Origin: a virus
DNA: 64,000 bases
IMG/VR virus record: IMGVR_UViG_3300044631_000905
Location: 23,629 to 87,628 of that record
Direction: 5' to 3' (one strand)
Positions 42,058 through 50,593 of the stretch are shown here, piece after piece (position 1 is the first letter of the stretch; every line of letters begins with the position of its first letter). A model generated the notes under the pieces. It made no database searches. It was given only the letters and a program-made list of their open reading frames with translations, and was not told the origin of the DNA. The position numbers and the translations under genes were made by a program.

Positions 42058-42141
42058 TCCAATTTCCTAAAAAAATTGGTGGTGCGGATGGGACTCTCTC
42101 CCGCCTGTTTCCTAGTTCAGTAAAAACTAGGTGGCGAGCCT
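42058..42141 (+). ncRNA. Conserved non-coding element B, copy 1
   Basis: Hairpin CCAATTT with AAATTGG (42058-42078), then a 27-base block identical to copy 2 (42081-42107, GGTGCGGATG to CCCGCCTG), then hairpin CCTAGTT (42111-42117) with AACTAGG (42125-42131), then TGGCGAGCC. In copy 2 (58141-58204) the last hairpin is CCAATTT/GAATTGG, so the pairing is kept while the sequence changes. Confidence 0.6.
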
Positions 42142-42169
42142 AGCACGGGGGGTTGACATCCCCCACCTC

Positions 42170-42241
42170 GCGGACATAGTTCAGTGGTAGAACGCTATCC
42201 TTCCAAGTTAGATGTCGTCGGTTCGAATCCGATTGTCCGCT
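42170..42241 (+). tRNA. tRNA-Gly (TCC), copy 1
   Basis: Acceptor GCGGACA with TGTCCGC, anticodon loop CTTCCAA, T loop GGTTCGAATCC. A run of six T (42241-42246) follows and may end the transcript. Second copy at 53630. Confidence 0.93.
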
Positions 42242-42252
42242 TTTTTCACAGG

Positions 42253-42260
42253 CATAAATA
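42253..42260 (+). promoter_or_regulatory. Late promoter CATAAATA for the tail fibre
   Basis: Seven of eight matches to the late box, 33 bases before ATG 42294. Confidence 0.75.
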
Positions 42261-42293
42261 AACCAGAGAACTAGTATCCTTTGGTAAGTATAA

Positions 42294-45200
42294 ATGGCTG
42301 ACCGCTTTCCATTAATTGTTAATGCTGTTTCTAGAAAGATTGAAGAAATAGCATCTGGAGACAGAATAGATTTCACTGGCAATGGGATTGTCGTCAGTGG
42401 TGATGGAGGTAGTGGTAAATATCTAACCAGTAACGGAAACACCGTTTTTTGGGGAACACCAGGAGATGTTTATCTTACTCAATCGCAAACAATTACAAAT
42501 AAAATTTTTGAAAGTTGTTCGATATCTGGAATTACTAGTGTCATCACAAATATTTCTAATTCATCTTTAGTAAATTCTAGTATAACAATTAATGGAGTTC
42601 CTATTCAATTGGGATCTTCTGTAGTCACTCCAGATAATAACACAACATATTCTGTTTCTGCGGTTGATGGTGGCACATCAGCACAAAAAATTATTAGATT
42701 AACTTCTGGTGGAAGTGGAACTGTAGTAACAGATGATATTACTTTAACTGCTGGATCTAATGTTACTCTTTCTAGAGTAAATGATGAGATTACAATTAAT
42801 TCATCTTATGTTGATACAAATACTATAACTGAAATTAGAGGAACTGCTAGCGGTAACTTTGTAACTGGACAGGTAACAATTGCTCAGGGAGGATCCACAA
42901 CAGTATCTCAATCTGGAAATACAATTACAATTAGTTCTACTGATAATGATACGATAACTAGATTGAAGGGAGGAATTTCTGGATCTTTTGTTTCTGGTGA
43001 TGTATCAATTCTTCAATCTGGTGCTACAACTGTTACTCAGTCTGGAAATAACATTACAGTATCTTCTGAAAATACCATCACTACTTTACAGTCATCTGAT
43101 GTAACTGGGACTGCAGTTTCTGGAGCAGTTACTATAGCAGCATCTGGAGCTTCTAGTGTTTCTCAATCTGGAAACACTATAACTATCGCTTCCACAGATA
43201 CAAATACAGTTACTAGATTGAGAGGAAGTGCAACTGGAACATATCAGAGTGGTGATGTTACTATAATTGGCGCTGGATCTTCTATTGTAACGCAAGTTGG
43301 CAATGATATTACAATTACTTCTACTGATACTGATACCACATATCAGGCTGGAAATGGATTAGTTCTTAGTGGAACTTCTTTTTCTATTAGAAATACTGCT
43401 AATTTAACAAACAATAAAATATTAAAATGGGATAGTTCTAATGTCCAGATGGTGGACAGTTTGATTAGTGATGATGGAACTACTGTGTCTATTTCTGGAA
43501 ATTTAACTGTAACTGGAACTACCACAACAATTAATACAACAAATTTATCTGTCGCAGATTCTGAAATAGAACTGAGGAGAGGAAATAATATTGTTGGGGC
43601 AAACGGTGGTATTAAAATTAACAGAACAACAGATGGTGCTGGCGCTGTTTTATCTTATAATGTATTTCAGTGGTTTGAATCTGGAGCATATTGGAGAGTA
43701 TTTGATGGAACTACTGCGAATCGTATCGTAACAGAAAATGAAGTTCAAACTTTAACCAATAAAACATTAACATCTCCAACATTAACAACTCCATCTTTGG
43801 GTGCCGCAACCGCATCTACAATCAATAAGGTAACTATTACTACACCAACCAATAGTGCCACACTAACGATTGCCGATGGTAAAACTCTTACTTGTAACAG
43901 AACTTTAACATTTAGTGGAACTGATGGATCTACAGTGGGTTTCGGCACTGGAGGGACGGTAGCATATAGAGCAGATAAATTATCTGTATTTGCTTCTACA
44001 ACATCAACAGAATTTCGTGGTGTTATTTCTGATGAAACTGGTGTTGGAGCAATGGTATTTGCTCAGAGTCCAACTTTTGTTAATGGAGTATTAACTTCTT
44101 CTACAACTTTTGATGTATTTAATACGACGGCTACAACCGTCAATGCTTTTGGGAGTGGCACAGCAATAACAATTGGTGCTAGTACTGGAACAACTACTAT
44201 TAAAAATAGTTTATCTATAGAAAAAAATACTACTATTGGACTGTTAACTTCTGATACTTTAACAATCAACGCAACTGCTAGTGTAGTTAATTCTGATCTT
44301 TCAGTTCGCGGAATTAAAATTGGTTTGGGATTATCTGGAAACACAACCAATATGATTATTGGTGTTAACTCTGGATCCAATTTTTCTTCGGGAACACAAA
44401 ATACTGGAGTCGGATATGATACATTATTCTTTACCGATCAGGGAGAAAATAATACTGCTCTTGGATATGCGGCATTAAGATCCGCAAGTACTGGGTCTAA
44501 TAATACAGCGATTGGAAGAAGAGCAGCAAGACAATCAACTCTTGGATCAAGAAACGTTGCGTTGGGAACAAACGCATTAGAATCATCAATTACTGGAAAT
44601 GATAATATTTGTATTGGATACTATGCTGGAGCTGGATTAACTGGATCTGGAAACGTTATTATTGGATCTTCTCCAAATGCTTCTTCTGTAGATCCAGCAT
44701 ATCAACCACTAAGTCAGAGTGGAAATAATCAATTAGTCATTGCTTCTGGATCAAACTACTGGATTAGGGGAGATTCAAGCTACAACGTTACAGTTTCGAA
44801 TGATCTTACCGTAACAAACAATTTAAATATTGGTGGTAATTTAATTGTTGAAGGATCAACTACAACTTTAAATATTAATACATTAACCGTAGACGATAAA
44901 AATATAGAACTAGCATCAGTTACTGCGGTGTTGGGAAGATCTGGTAATATTTCTGTTACTGGTATTGTTACTGGAACAAATACTAATAATCTTTATGCTG
45001 GTCAATCTTTAAGTAAAATTTCTGGTACTGGAGCCTTTGGAACTAATCCTACAATTTTAAGTATTGATAGTGATACTCAATTTACAGTAGCAATTACTGC
45101 TGGTGCTTTTGTTGCTGGTTCTATTACATTTGATGCTGGCGCGGCAAATGATGATACAGCTGATGGAGCTGGATTTACAATTTTGGGAACGACAAATAAG

Positions 45201-46064
45201 ACATTCAATTGGATCAAAGGAAATCTCGCCTTCACAAGTTCCGAAAATATTGACCTCGCTTCTGGTAAAGTTTACAGAATTGGTAATGCTCAAGTTCTTA
45301 GCGCCACAACTCTCGGTTCTGGTGTTACGTCATCTTCACTAACATCATTAGGAACTCTTACATCACTCACAGTAACTGGTGCTATTACTGCTAATGGCGG
45401 CATTAATCTTGGCGATAATGATTTTGCTTTCTTTGGTGCTGACAATGATTTGTATATTGGTCACAATGGATCTATTAACGTTATTGCTGACGTAGGAACT
45501 GGGGACCTTTATATTGCTAATGATAACGCATTACTAATCACAAACGCTGCTTTCAATGAAAACAAAGCAGTATTTAATTCAAATGGTTCAGTAGAACTTT
45601 ACTTTGATAACTCCAAGAAGTTTGAAACAACTTCAACTGGTGTAAGTATTACTGGAGATCTAACTGTATCCACTACAACAAATCTCAAACAAATTACAGA
45701 AACTTCTGTAAATAATTTCAGCACCACACTTTCTCCTTCTAGCGGAACACTTACTGTAGATACATCAGCAGCAACTGTAGTTCTTGGAGATTTAAATGCT
45801 TCTGTAACCACATGGGCATTCACTAATGTTCCAGCATCAAACAGCAAAGCAACAACAGTTACTTTAATTATTGATGGCGACACAGCGCAAACATATGGCG
45901 ATGCTTGTAGCGTAAATGGTTCTGCTGTTTCTGGTGGAGTTAAGTGGTCTGGTGGATCTGCCCCAACAGCAACAAATAACTTCGATGTAATTACATTTAC
46001 TATCGTAAAAGATAGTGCTGGAACCATCAACGTATTTGGTTCAGGTAATACAAACTTTAGCTGA
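42294..46064 (+). CDS. Long tail fibre-like structural protein
   Basis: A 1256-residue beta-rich protein, mostly Ser, Thr, Gly and Asn. Residues about 177-344 hold four tandem repeats. Residues about 700-795 resemble trimeric autotransporter head repeats (N-T-A-L-G-Y-A-A-L ... N-T-A-I-G-R-R-A-A ... N-V-A-L-G-T-N-A-L). The block T-N-L-S-V-A-D-S-E-I-E-L-R-R-G-N near 420 recurs as T-L-T-V-D-D-K-N-I-E-L-A near 868, a fibre shaft module. A trimeric tail fibre or whisker is the likely role. The host-contact tip may be the adhesin gene that follows. Confidence 0.8.
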   Translation: MADRFPLIVNAVSRKIEEIASGDRIDFTGNGIVVSGDGGSGKYLTSNGNTVFWGTPGDVYLTQSQTITNKIFESCSISGITSVITNISNSSLVNSSITINGVPIQLGSSVVTPDNNTTYSVSAVDGGTSAQKIIRLTSGGSGTVVTDDITLTAGSNVTLSRVNDEITINSSYVDTNTITEIRGTASGNFVTGQVTIAQGGSTTVSQSGNTITISSTDNDTITRLKGGISGSFVSGDVSILQSGATTVTQSGNNITVSSENTITTLQSSDVTGTAVSGAVTIAASGASSVSQSGNTITIASTDTNTVTRLRGSATGTYQSGDVTIIGAGSSIVTQVGNDITITSTDTDTTYQAGNGLVLSGTSFSIRNTANLTNNKILKWDSSNVQMVDSLISDDGTTVSISGNLTVTGTTTTINTTNLSVADSEIELRRGNNIVGANGGIKINRTTDGAGAVLSYNVFQWFESGAYWRVFDGTTANRIVTENEVQTLTNKTLTSPTLTTPSLGAATASTINKVTITTPTNSATLTIADGKTLTCNRTLTFSGTDGSTVGFGTGGTVAYRADKLSVFASTTSTEFRGVISDETGVGAMVFAQSPTFVNGVLTSSTTFDVFNTTATTVNAFGSGTAITIGASTGTTTIKNSLSIEKNTTIGLLTSDTLTINATASVVNSDLSVRGIKIGLGLSGNTTNMIIGVNSGSNFSSGTQNTGVGYDTLFFTDQGENNTALGYAALRSASTGSNNTAIGRRAARQSTLGSRNVALGTNALESSITGNDNICIGYYAGAGLTGSGNVIIGSSPNASSVDPAYQPLSQSGNNQLVIASGSNYWIRGDSSYNVTVSNDLTVTNNLNIGGNLIVEGSTTTLNINTLTVDDKNIELASVTAVLGRSGNISVTGIVTGTNTNNLYAGQSLSKISGTGAFGTNPTILSIDSDTQFTVAITAGAFVAGSITFDAGAANDDTADGAGFTILGTTNKTFNWIKGNLAFTSSENIDLASGKVYRIGNAQVLSATTLGSGVTSSSLTSLGTLTSLTVTGAITANGGINLGDNDFAFFGADNDLYIGHNGSINVIADVGTGDLYIANDNALLITNAAFNENKAVFNSNGSVELYFDNSKKFETTSTGVSITGDLTVSTTTNLKQITETSVNNFSTTLSPSSGTLTVDTSAATVVLGDLNASVTTWAFTNVPASNSKATTVTLIIDGDTAQTYGDACSVNGSAVSGGVKWSGGSAPTATNNFDVITFTIVKDSAGTINVFGSGNTNFS
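42822..43326 (+). repeat. Four in-frame tandem repeats in the tail fibre
   Basis: Units begin at 42822, 42951, 43074 and 43206 (41-44 codons each). Each reads as T-x-T-x-[IL]-[RQ/K]-G, S-G, a V-T-I strand, T-T-V-S-Q-S-G-N-T-I-T-I and S-T-D. Confidence 0.85.
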
Positions 46065-46072
46065 GGTTTAAT

Positions 46073-46996
46073 ATGAGTCCAATAGCATTTGGTTTAGGAA
46101 GTAGTAGAGCATTTGGTATTGCTAAAGCAACGATAATACCAGCAGTTCCTTTGAATTGGGAAATGCTATTAGTTGGTGGAGGTGGCGGAACTTTTGCTCC
46201 AAGTACTTCTATTTTCGGCGGCGGCGGGGCCGATGATGATTTTATTGCCCGAAATTACTCTGGCGGTGGTGGTGGTGGTGGTGTAAGAACCACAAGTGGA
46301 ACCACAGCAAATGGAAGTTCTTTATATCTTACAGTTGGTGGTGGTGGTGCTGCTGCTGATAACTCAACTGGTAAAGGAAGTTCTACATACTATGCTTTAA
46401 CTTCTGGTGGTGCTGCTGTATTCACATCATTAGGTGGTGGATCTGGTGGTAGTTCTGGAACAGATAAAAATGGCAGTTCTGGAGGCGGTGGTTCTAATGC
46501 CGCCTCATTCAATTTTCCAGCAGCAAGAAGGACTGGAGGAACAGGAACTGCTGGGCAAGGTAATAATGCTGGTAGTACTGGCAGTACTAGTTCTGCTGGT
46601 GGTGGTGGAGGTTATGGATCTGCTGGCGGTGCTGCTAGCGGCGGTAATGGTGGTGCTGGCGGTAGTGGATATAATCTAACATCATTTTCTACTACTTCCA
46701 ATAGTTATGTTGGATGGGGTGGCGGTGGCAATGGTTCAACAACAATAGGCAATAATGGAGATCCAAACAACACAACAGTATCAAATGCTCCAGCAAATAG
46801 CGGAGGCGGTGCTCGTGGGCAATTGGAGTATTTTAGTGGCGGAGTAGGAGCTACTGGTGGTTCGGGTGTAATTGTTATTCGTTATCCAGGAACTGTCGCT
46901 AAGGCAACTGGAGGAACAATCACATATCAAACTATAGGCGGAACTGCTTACGTTATACATACCTTCACAGGTTCTAATACATTTACTGTTTTATAA
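46073..46996 (+). CDS. Glycine-rich tail-tip adhesin
   Basis: A 307-residue protein. After M-S-P-I-A-F-G-L-G-S and W-E-M-L-L-V-G-G-G-G-G, residues 50-270 are packed with poly-Gly runs separated by Ser/Asn loops, as in polyglycine-II sandwich adhesins like gp38 of T-even phages. It ends V-I-V-I-R-Y-P-G and H-T-F-T-G-S-N-T-F-T-V. It probably binds the receptor at the tip of the preceding fibre, and the loops would set host range. Confidence 0.75.
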   Translation: MSPIAFGLGSSRAFGIAKATIIPAVPLNWEMLLVGGGGGTFAPSTSIFGGGGADDDFIARNYSGGGGGGGVRTTSGTTANGSSLYLTVGGGGAAADNSTGKGSSTYYALTSGGAAVFTSLGGGSGGSSGTDKNGSSGGGGSNAASFNFPAARRTGGTGTAGQGNNAGSTGSTSSAGGGGGYGSAGGAASGGNGGAGGSGYNLTSFSTTSNSYVGWGGGGNGSTTIGNNGDPNNTTVSNAPANSGGGARGQLEYFSGGVGATGGSGVIVIRYPGTVAKATGGTITYQTIGGTAYVIHTFTGSNTFTVL

Positions 46997-46998
46997 TC

Positions 46999-47253
46999 AT
47001 GGCGCATTTTGCTAAATTAGACGAGAATAATAAAGTAATTGAAGTTATTGTAGTATGTAATGATGATATCGTTGATGAAAATGGAGAAGAATCCGAAGAG
47101 ATTGGTGTTCAATTCTGTAAAATGATTCAAGGAGAAAATACCAATTGGAAGCAAACCTCATATAATGGAAACATTAGAGGAAGGTATGCTGGTATTGGAA
47201 TGTATTATGACGAAACAATTGATGAGTTTGTTATTGTTACTGGAGATGAATGA
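46999..47253 (+). CDS. Conserved fibre-associated protein, 84 aa
   Basis: M-A-H-F-A-K-L-D-E-N-N-K-V-I-E-V-I-V-V start, then W-K-Q-T-S-Y-N-G-N-I-R-G-R-Y-A-G-I-G. The same family often follows tail-fibre genes in cyanophages and may be a fibre cap or assembly factor, by context only. It overlaps the next gene by 4 bases. Confidence 0.6.
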   Translation: MAHFAKLDENNKVIEVIVVCNDDIVDENGEESEEIGVQFCKMIQGENTNWKQTSYNGNIRGRYAGIGMYYDETIDEFVIVTGDE

Positions 47254-47867
47254 ATATAAAATTACTCGATGATCCATTTCCCCATGTATTAATTGAAAAC
47301 TTTTATAGTGAAAAAGAATTAACATTAATACAAGAAGAAATTAAATTCTTATCATACCCAAACAAACTATACAAACCAGGAGTTCATCACTCTAATAGTT
47401 CAGAACTTACTGAAAGTAGAGCACTACATTTAGAAAGAGCATATAATATACCAGAGTTATCTAATATTCTACAAGTTACAAAGAAAACCTTAGACGCTCC
47501 ATTCATATCAACTATCGTAAATAAATGGCCCCATTTGTTACGTCTTAGATATGTGAATATGGTTATCACAAAATTAAGATACTATCATGATGGTGAAGGA
47601 TATAATCCTCACACAGATATTGGGCATGAGTTTTTAACTTTCTCTTATTTTCATACCACACCTAAAAAGTTTAGTGGTGGTGAGTTGTATTTTCCTCAAT
47701 ACAACTATGAAGTAGAATGCTCACACAATACTCTCATTTTATTCCCTGGATATGTAGAGCATGGGGTAAAGAAAGTATCAATATCTGATAGTGCTTATTG
47801 GAATGGTGATGGGAGATATTGTATATCTCAGTTTATGAGTGTAAAAAATAGCGATAATTATGTCTGA
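47250..47867 (+). CDS. 2-oxoglutarate/Fe(II) oxygenase
   Basis: A 205-residue prolyl-hydroxylase-like enzyme. Iron ligands H-T-D (about 120-122) and H (in Y-V-E-H-G-V, about 172) are present, with G-G-E-L-Y-F-P between. It may hydroxylate a fibre protein, a lipid or a glycan. Base use is AT-rich, like the neighbouring sulfotransferase. Confidence 0.75.
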   Translation: MNIKLLDDPFPHVLIENFYSEKELTLIQEEIKFLSYPNKLYKPGVHHSNSSELTESRALHLERAYNIPELSNILQVTKKTLDAPFISTIVNKWPHLLRLRYVNMVITKLRYYHDGEGYNPHTDIGHEFLTFSYFHTTPKKFSGGELYFPQYNYEVECSHNTLILFPGYVEHGVKKVSISDSAYWNGDGRYCISQFMSVKNSDNYV

Positions 47868-48591
47868 ACAAATACATCAAATCTACCATGTGGCTAGGTG
47901 TGGATCTACATTAATGACATCACTGTTGTCTACAGTATGTAAAGCATATGCTGAGCCATCGTGGGCAAAGTCTTTATTGCTTGGAACAGATCCATATAAG
48001 AACATGGAATCTTTTTATGGGTCTGTTGTTAAATTTCCAAGTATGACTACTTGCTTTGAAACAAAATTTCCTGGAAATAAAGTATTTTTATATAGACCTT
48101 TAGCGCAGCATTTGTGTAAAATTAAATCTGTTGATCCTTTATGGGTAAAACAAAGATTTTCAAAGACGGATTATATTTTAAAGAATCACAATCACCCAAA
48201 AATCAATTGGAAACCAGAAGATGAACTTGACAAAGTAACATACGTTTGGTTGTGTAGCGTATTTCGTATGTTAGATAGTTCAAATGTTTTGTGGATAACT
48301 ACGAATGATTTTCTACAAGATAAGAAAGAAACTTTGAAGCAAGTGTGTAATCATTTTAATTTGCCAGAAGTAACTGACTTTTCTTTCTGTGATATTGATG
48401 TAAAGAAAACGAGATTGAATGCGAAAGATGATACTGTTATTGATACGTTTAATCAAACAGAACATATAGAATATACCTTTCCTTCATATGGATTGATTGA
48501 AACTAAAATGGCTTTGTATGACCTCGACATACAACATAGAGTAAATGACATGGGAAATAAATTCTCAGAAATAGAACAATTTTTATATTAA
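47860..48591 (+). CDS. Sulfotransferase-like protein
   Basis: A 243-residue P-loop protein. A-R-C-G-S-T-L-M-T-S-L-L (about 12-23) is the PAPS 5'-phosphosulfate loop of sulfotransferases, and I-T-T-N-D-F with C-N-H-F-N-L-P-E resembles the 3' part. It may transfer sulfate to a surface glycan or fibre. It overlaps the oxygenase by 8 bases, so both act in one unit with the fibre genes. Confidence 0.7.
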   Translation: MSEQIHQIYHVARCGSTLMTSLLSTVCKAYAEPSWAKSLLLGTDPYKNMESFYGSVVKFPSMTTCFETKFPGNKVFLYRPLAQHLCKIKSVDPLWVKQRFSKTDYILKNHNHPKINWKPEDELDKVTYVWLCSVFRMLDSSNVLWITTNDFLQDKKETLKQVCNHFNLPEVTDFSFCDIDVKKTRLNAKDDTVIDTFNQTEHIEYTFPSYGLIETKMALYDLDIQHRVNDMGNKFSEIEQFLY

Positions 48592-48601
48592 AATTGAACA
48601 C

Positions 48602-48617
48602 GTAATAAATATTACGG
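48602..48617 (+). promoter_or_regulatory. Late box inside a perfect palindrome
   Basis: Late-type TAATAAATA lies in a palindrome with arms CGTAATA and TATTACG around AA. It precedes the next gene by about 45 bases. Confidence 0.5.
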
Positions 48618-48659
48618 ACCCAACCCACCACGAAGATGGATAAGAAAAAGGAAACTACT

Positions 48660-48971
48660 ATGGGACAACTAATTCGTATTGCCATTTTGAGTTGGTCTGC
48701 TGCTCTTTTAACTGCTAGCTATGCTGGTCTTCTTGCTAAGATGGACCCAACCTTTATCGCTACAGTCTTCACAGCATCTGCTGCTACGTTCGGTATCAAC
48801 ACCATGAAGAAAGGTGGTGATGATGACGACGAAAAGAAAGAAGAACCTAAGAGAGAAGAAGTTGTAGAAGCACCACCTGTTGAACCAGTAGCAGAAGAAG
48901 TCGCAGCATCTCTAGAAGAAAGAGTTGAAGCACTTGAGGAAGGTTTCGTACAACCTCGCACAGGAGCATGA
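48660..48971 (+). CDS. Membrane protein with acidic tail, 103 aa
   Basis: Residues about 3-45 are hydrophobic with two likely spans (I-L-S-W-S-A-A-L-L-T-A-S-Y-A-G-L-L-A and F-I-A-T-V-F-T-A-S-A-A-T-F). The tail is rich in Asp, Glu, Lys and Pro. Two spans and a charged tail match small phage holins, but this is only a guess. ATG 48660 has an AAGGA ribosome site; ATG 48636 is an alternative. Confidence 0.55.
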   Translation: MGQLIRIAILSWSAALLTASYAGLLAKMDPTFIATVFTASAATFGINTMKKGGDDDDEKKEEPKREEVVEAPPVEPVAEEVAASLEERVEALEEGFVQPRTGA

Positions 48972-49171
48972 TGCAGAAAGTATTTAATGCGTTAGCAGTT
49001 GCCTCATTTGTATTGAGCGCAACTGCTGTAGGCGCTGGAGTTTATGCTTACATGAATAGAGAAACACTAATCGAGCAAGCAAAGCGTGAGATCATCGAGG
49101 CAGTTATGCCTAAAGGCGTCAAAGAACTACAAGAGAAACTACCTATCAAACTACCTATAAAATTATTCTGA
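48968..49171 (+). CDS. Small membrane protein, 67 aa
   Basis: One N-terminal span (A-L-A-V-A-S-F-V-L-S-A-T-A-V-G-A-G-V-Y-A-Y) then a helical tail ending with L-P-I-K-L-P-I-K-L-F. It overlaps the previous gene by 4 bases and the next by one base. Confidence 0.6.
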   Translation: MMQKVFNALAVASFVLSATAVGAGVYAYMNRETLIEQAKREIIEAVMPKGVKELQEKLPIKLPIKLF

Positions 49172-49350
49172 TGTATATTGCTAAGAGAGAAGGGTTTGCT
49201 GGAACCTGGGATTACTTCCAAGATAATGTGAACGATAGTCCCAAATGGACTAGAGATAAAGAGAAGGCACGTAGATTTCAGACAAAAGAATTAGCAGAAG
49301 CACACGCAAATGTGAGTGGATTATATACTCTTCTGTTTGAAGAAGTATAA
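49171..49350 (+). CDS. Small protein, 59 aa
   Basis: ATG 49171 overlaps the previous stop (TGATG). M-Y-I-A-K-R-E-G-F-A-G-T-W-D-Y-F, then K-A-R-R-F-Q-T-K-E-L-A-E-A-H-A, a beta-alpha unit. It ends base to base against the convergent minus-strand operon. Function unknown. Confidence 0.6.
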   Translation: MYIAKREGFAGTWDYFQDNVNDSPKWTRDKEKARRFQTKELAEAHANVSGLYTLLFEEV

Positions 49351-50022
49351 TTACTTGTGTGCTTTCTTATATTGCTCTAGCTTCTGCTTTTTCTGCTCTT
49401 TCTTGAGTAACTTAGCAACCTTCTTCATCTGTTGCTGCTTTTCAAAGGCAAAGAATAGTTGGATTTCGTAGTCAGTTAGATCTCGGTTCAGTAACTTCTT
49501 CGCTCTGGTAAAGAGTTGTTGAACAATAGGTTTCATTTTACCTACCATCCATTCCACCAAAGATTTGCCAATAAGAGCCGCAGCAACAGAAGCAGTAGCA
49601 GTGGTGCCAGCAAGTATAACCTGTTCTTTTGGAGGAACTGGAACTTCCCCGACGATTGGTACTTCAATGACCGGTACTCCTAAATTTGTATTTGATGTTT
49701 CAACTTGTGTGGGAACTTGTACTGCTTGTACATCCTGCTGTACAAGTTGTTGTGGTATAACTGGTGCAGTATCAGGAAGTCCTCTACTTTTTTCTTCTTT
49801 TTCTTCTTCTTTCTTTTTTTGTTCCGCTCTGACTGCAGCATCAAATTCTTCTTGAGTTGGAACATCAATTACTGGATACTTGATAGTTGTATCTGGCATA
49901 TTGATGATGGGAATATCAATTTGAGGTACGATAGAACGTTCTGTGCTGCGAGTTACAGGGGGTTCTATCGTTGGAATGATAGGTGGAGGTTCACTTCTTA
50001 TCTGTATTTGTTTGATTTCCAT
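49351..50022 (-). CDS. Pro-rich putative anchor protein of the minus-strand operon
   Basis: A 223-residue protein. The N-terminal half is Pro-rich (P-P-P-I-I-P-T-I-E-P-P-V), a Lys/Glu-rich helix follows (about 65-80), residues about 135-155 are a hydrophobic span (I-L-A-G-T-T-A-T-A-S-V-A-A-A-L-I-G), and the C-terminus is strongly basic. Last gene of a four-gene operon with exported partners; function unknown. Confidence 0.6.
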   Translation of the reverse strand: MEIKQIQIRSEPPPIIPTIEPPVTRSTERSIVPQIDIPIINMPDTTIKYPVIDVPTQEEFDAAVRAEQKKKEEEKEEKSRGLPDTAPVIPQQLVQQDVQAVQVPTQVETSNTNLGVPVIEVPIVGEVPVPPKEQVILAGTTATASVAAALIGKSLVEWMVGKMKPIVQQLFTRAKKLLNRDLTDYEIQLFFAFEKQQQMKKVAKLLKKEQKKQKLEQYKKAHK

Positions 50023-50593
50023 TTGCTATATCCTGTACTTGTGGATACTTCACAACAATATCAGCACAAATTTTTGCATAAGGACTTTCTGGGTGAAATG
50101 AAATTCCATTTTTCAGTGCTTCACCACACTTCAAAAGTCTCACAAGCTCAAAGTCAAGTCTTCCTTTATCTGCTTCTGCTTGTTGCCTTGAAATTTCTAC
50201 ACGAACTCTTGCTTTACAAAGTTCTTGTAATGAACCATCTAGAGGAAAATTAAATCCAAAAGAGATACCAGCATTTCCACTATAAGATTGGAATGATTGT
50301 GGGTCCTCATTATAGTTTGTATTTCCCAATATAAACGGTGCGACACTCATTGTGGGACCCTGGCAAGAAACTCCGCCACCATAAGTATTTAAAGCAAAAG
50401 GACCCTGAAGCACCTGAACTGCCTGGTTAGTTACGTTACCAGTCGCAGATGCTGAGGGTCCTGCAATATTTGTATTGCTTGGTGCTTGTTGTCCTTTACT
50501 CGATCCAGTCAATGTCAACAATAAAATTATTACTGCGTAAAGACTGATATTGTGTTTGTTAAAGAATCTTCTGTAGTTTTTCTGTCTATCCAT
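49991..50593 (-). CDS. Exported protein of the minus-strand operon, 200 aa
   Basis: Residues about 15-34 form a signal peptide or anchor (I-S-L-Y-A-V-I-I-L-L-L-T-L-T-G-S-S-K-G). The mature part has G-P-S-A-S-A-T-G-N-V-T-N-Q-A-V-Q-V-L, a beta-rich region, and a helix with Cys pairs near the end. It overlaps the next gene downstream by 32 bases and the one upstream by 64. Function unknown. Confidence 0.65.
   Translation of the reverse strand: MDRQKNYRRFFNKHNISLYAVIILLLTLTGSSKGQQAPSNTNIAGPSASATGNVTNQAVQVLQGPFALNTYGGGVSCQGPTMSVAPFILGNTNYNEDPQSFQSYSGNAGISFGFNFPLDGSLQELCKARVRVEISRQQAEADKGRLDFELVRLLKCGEALKNGISFHPESPYAKICADIVVKYPQVQDIANGNQTNTDKK

Noticed and set aside
42147-42181. TTGACA in a G-C hairpin just before tRNA-Gly copy 1
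   Set aside because: The hairpin resembles the promoter-in-terminator sites, but no -10 lies at 16-18 bases except inside the tRNA itself, so it is not called a promoter.
42822-43326. Regular repeats as a possible CRISPR array
   Set aside because: They are in-frame, coding, diverged and lack constant direct repeats with variable spacers.
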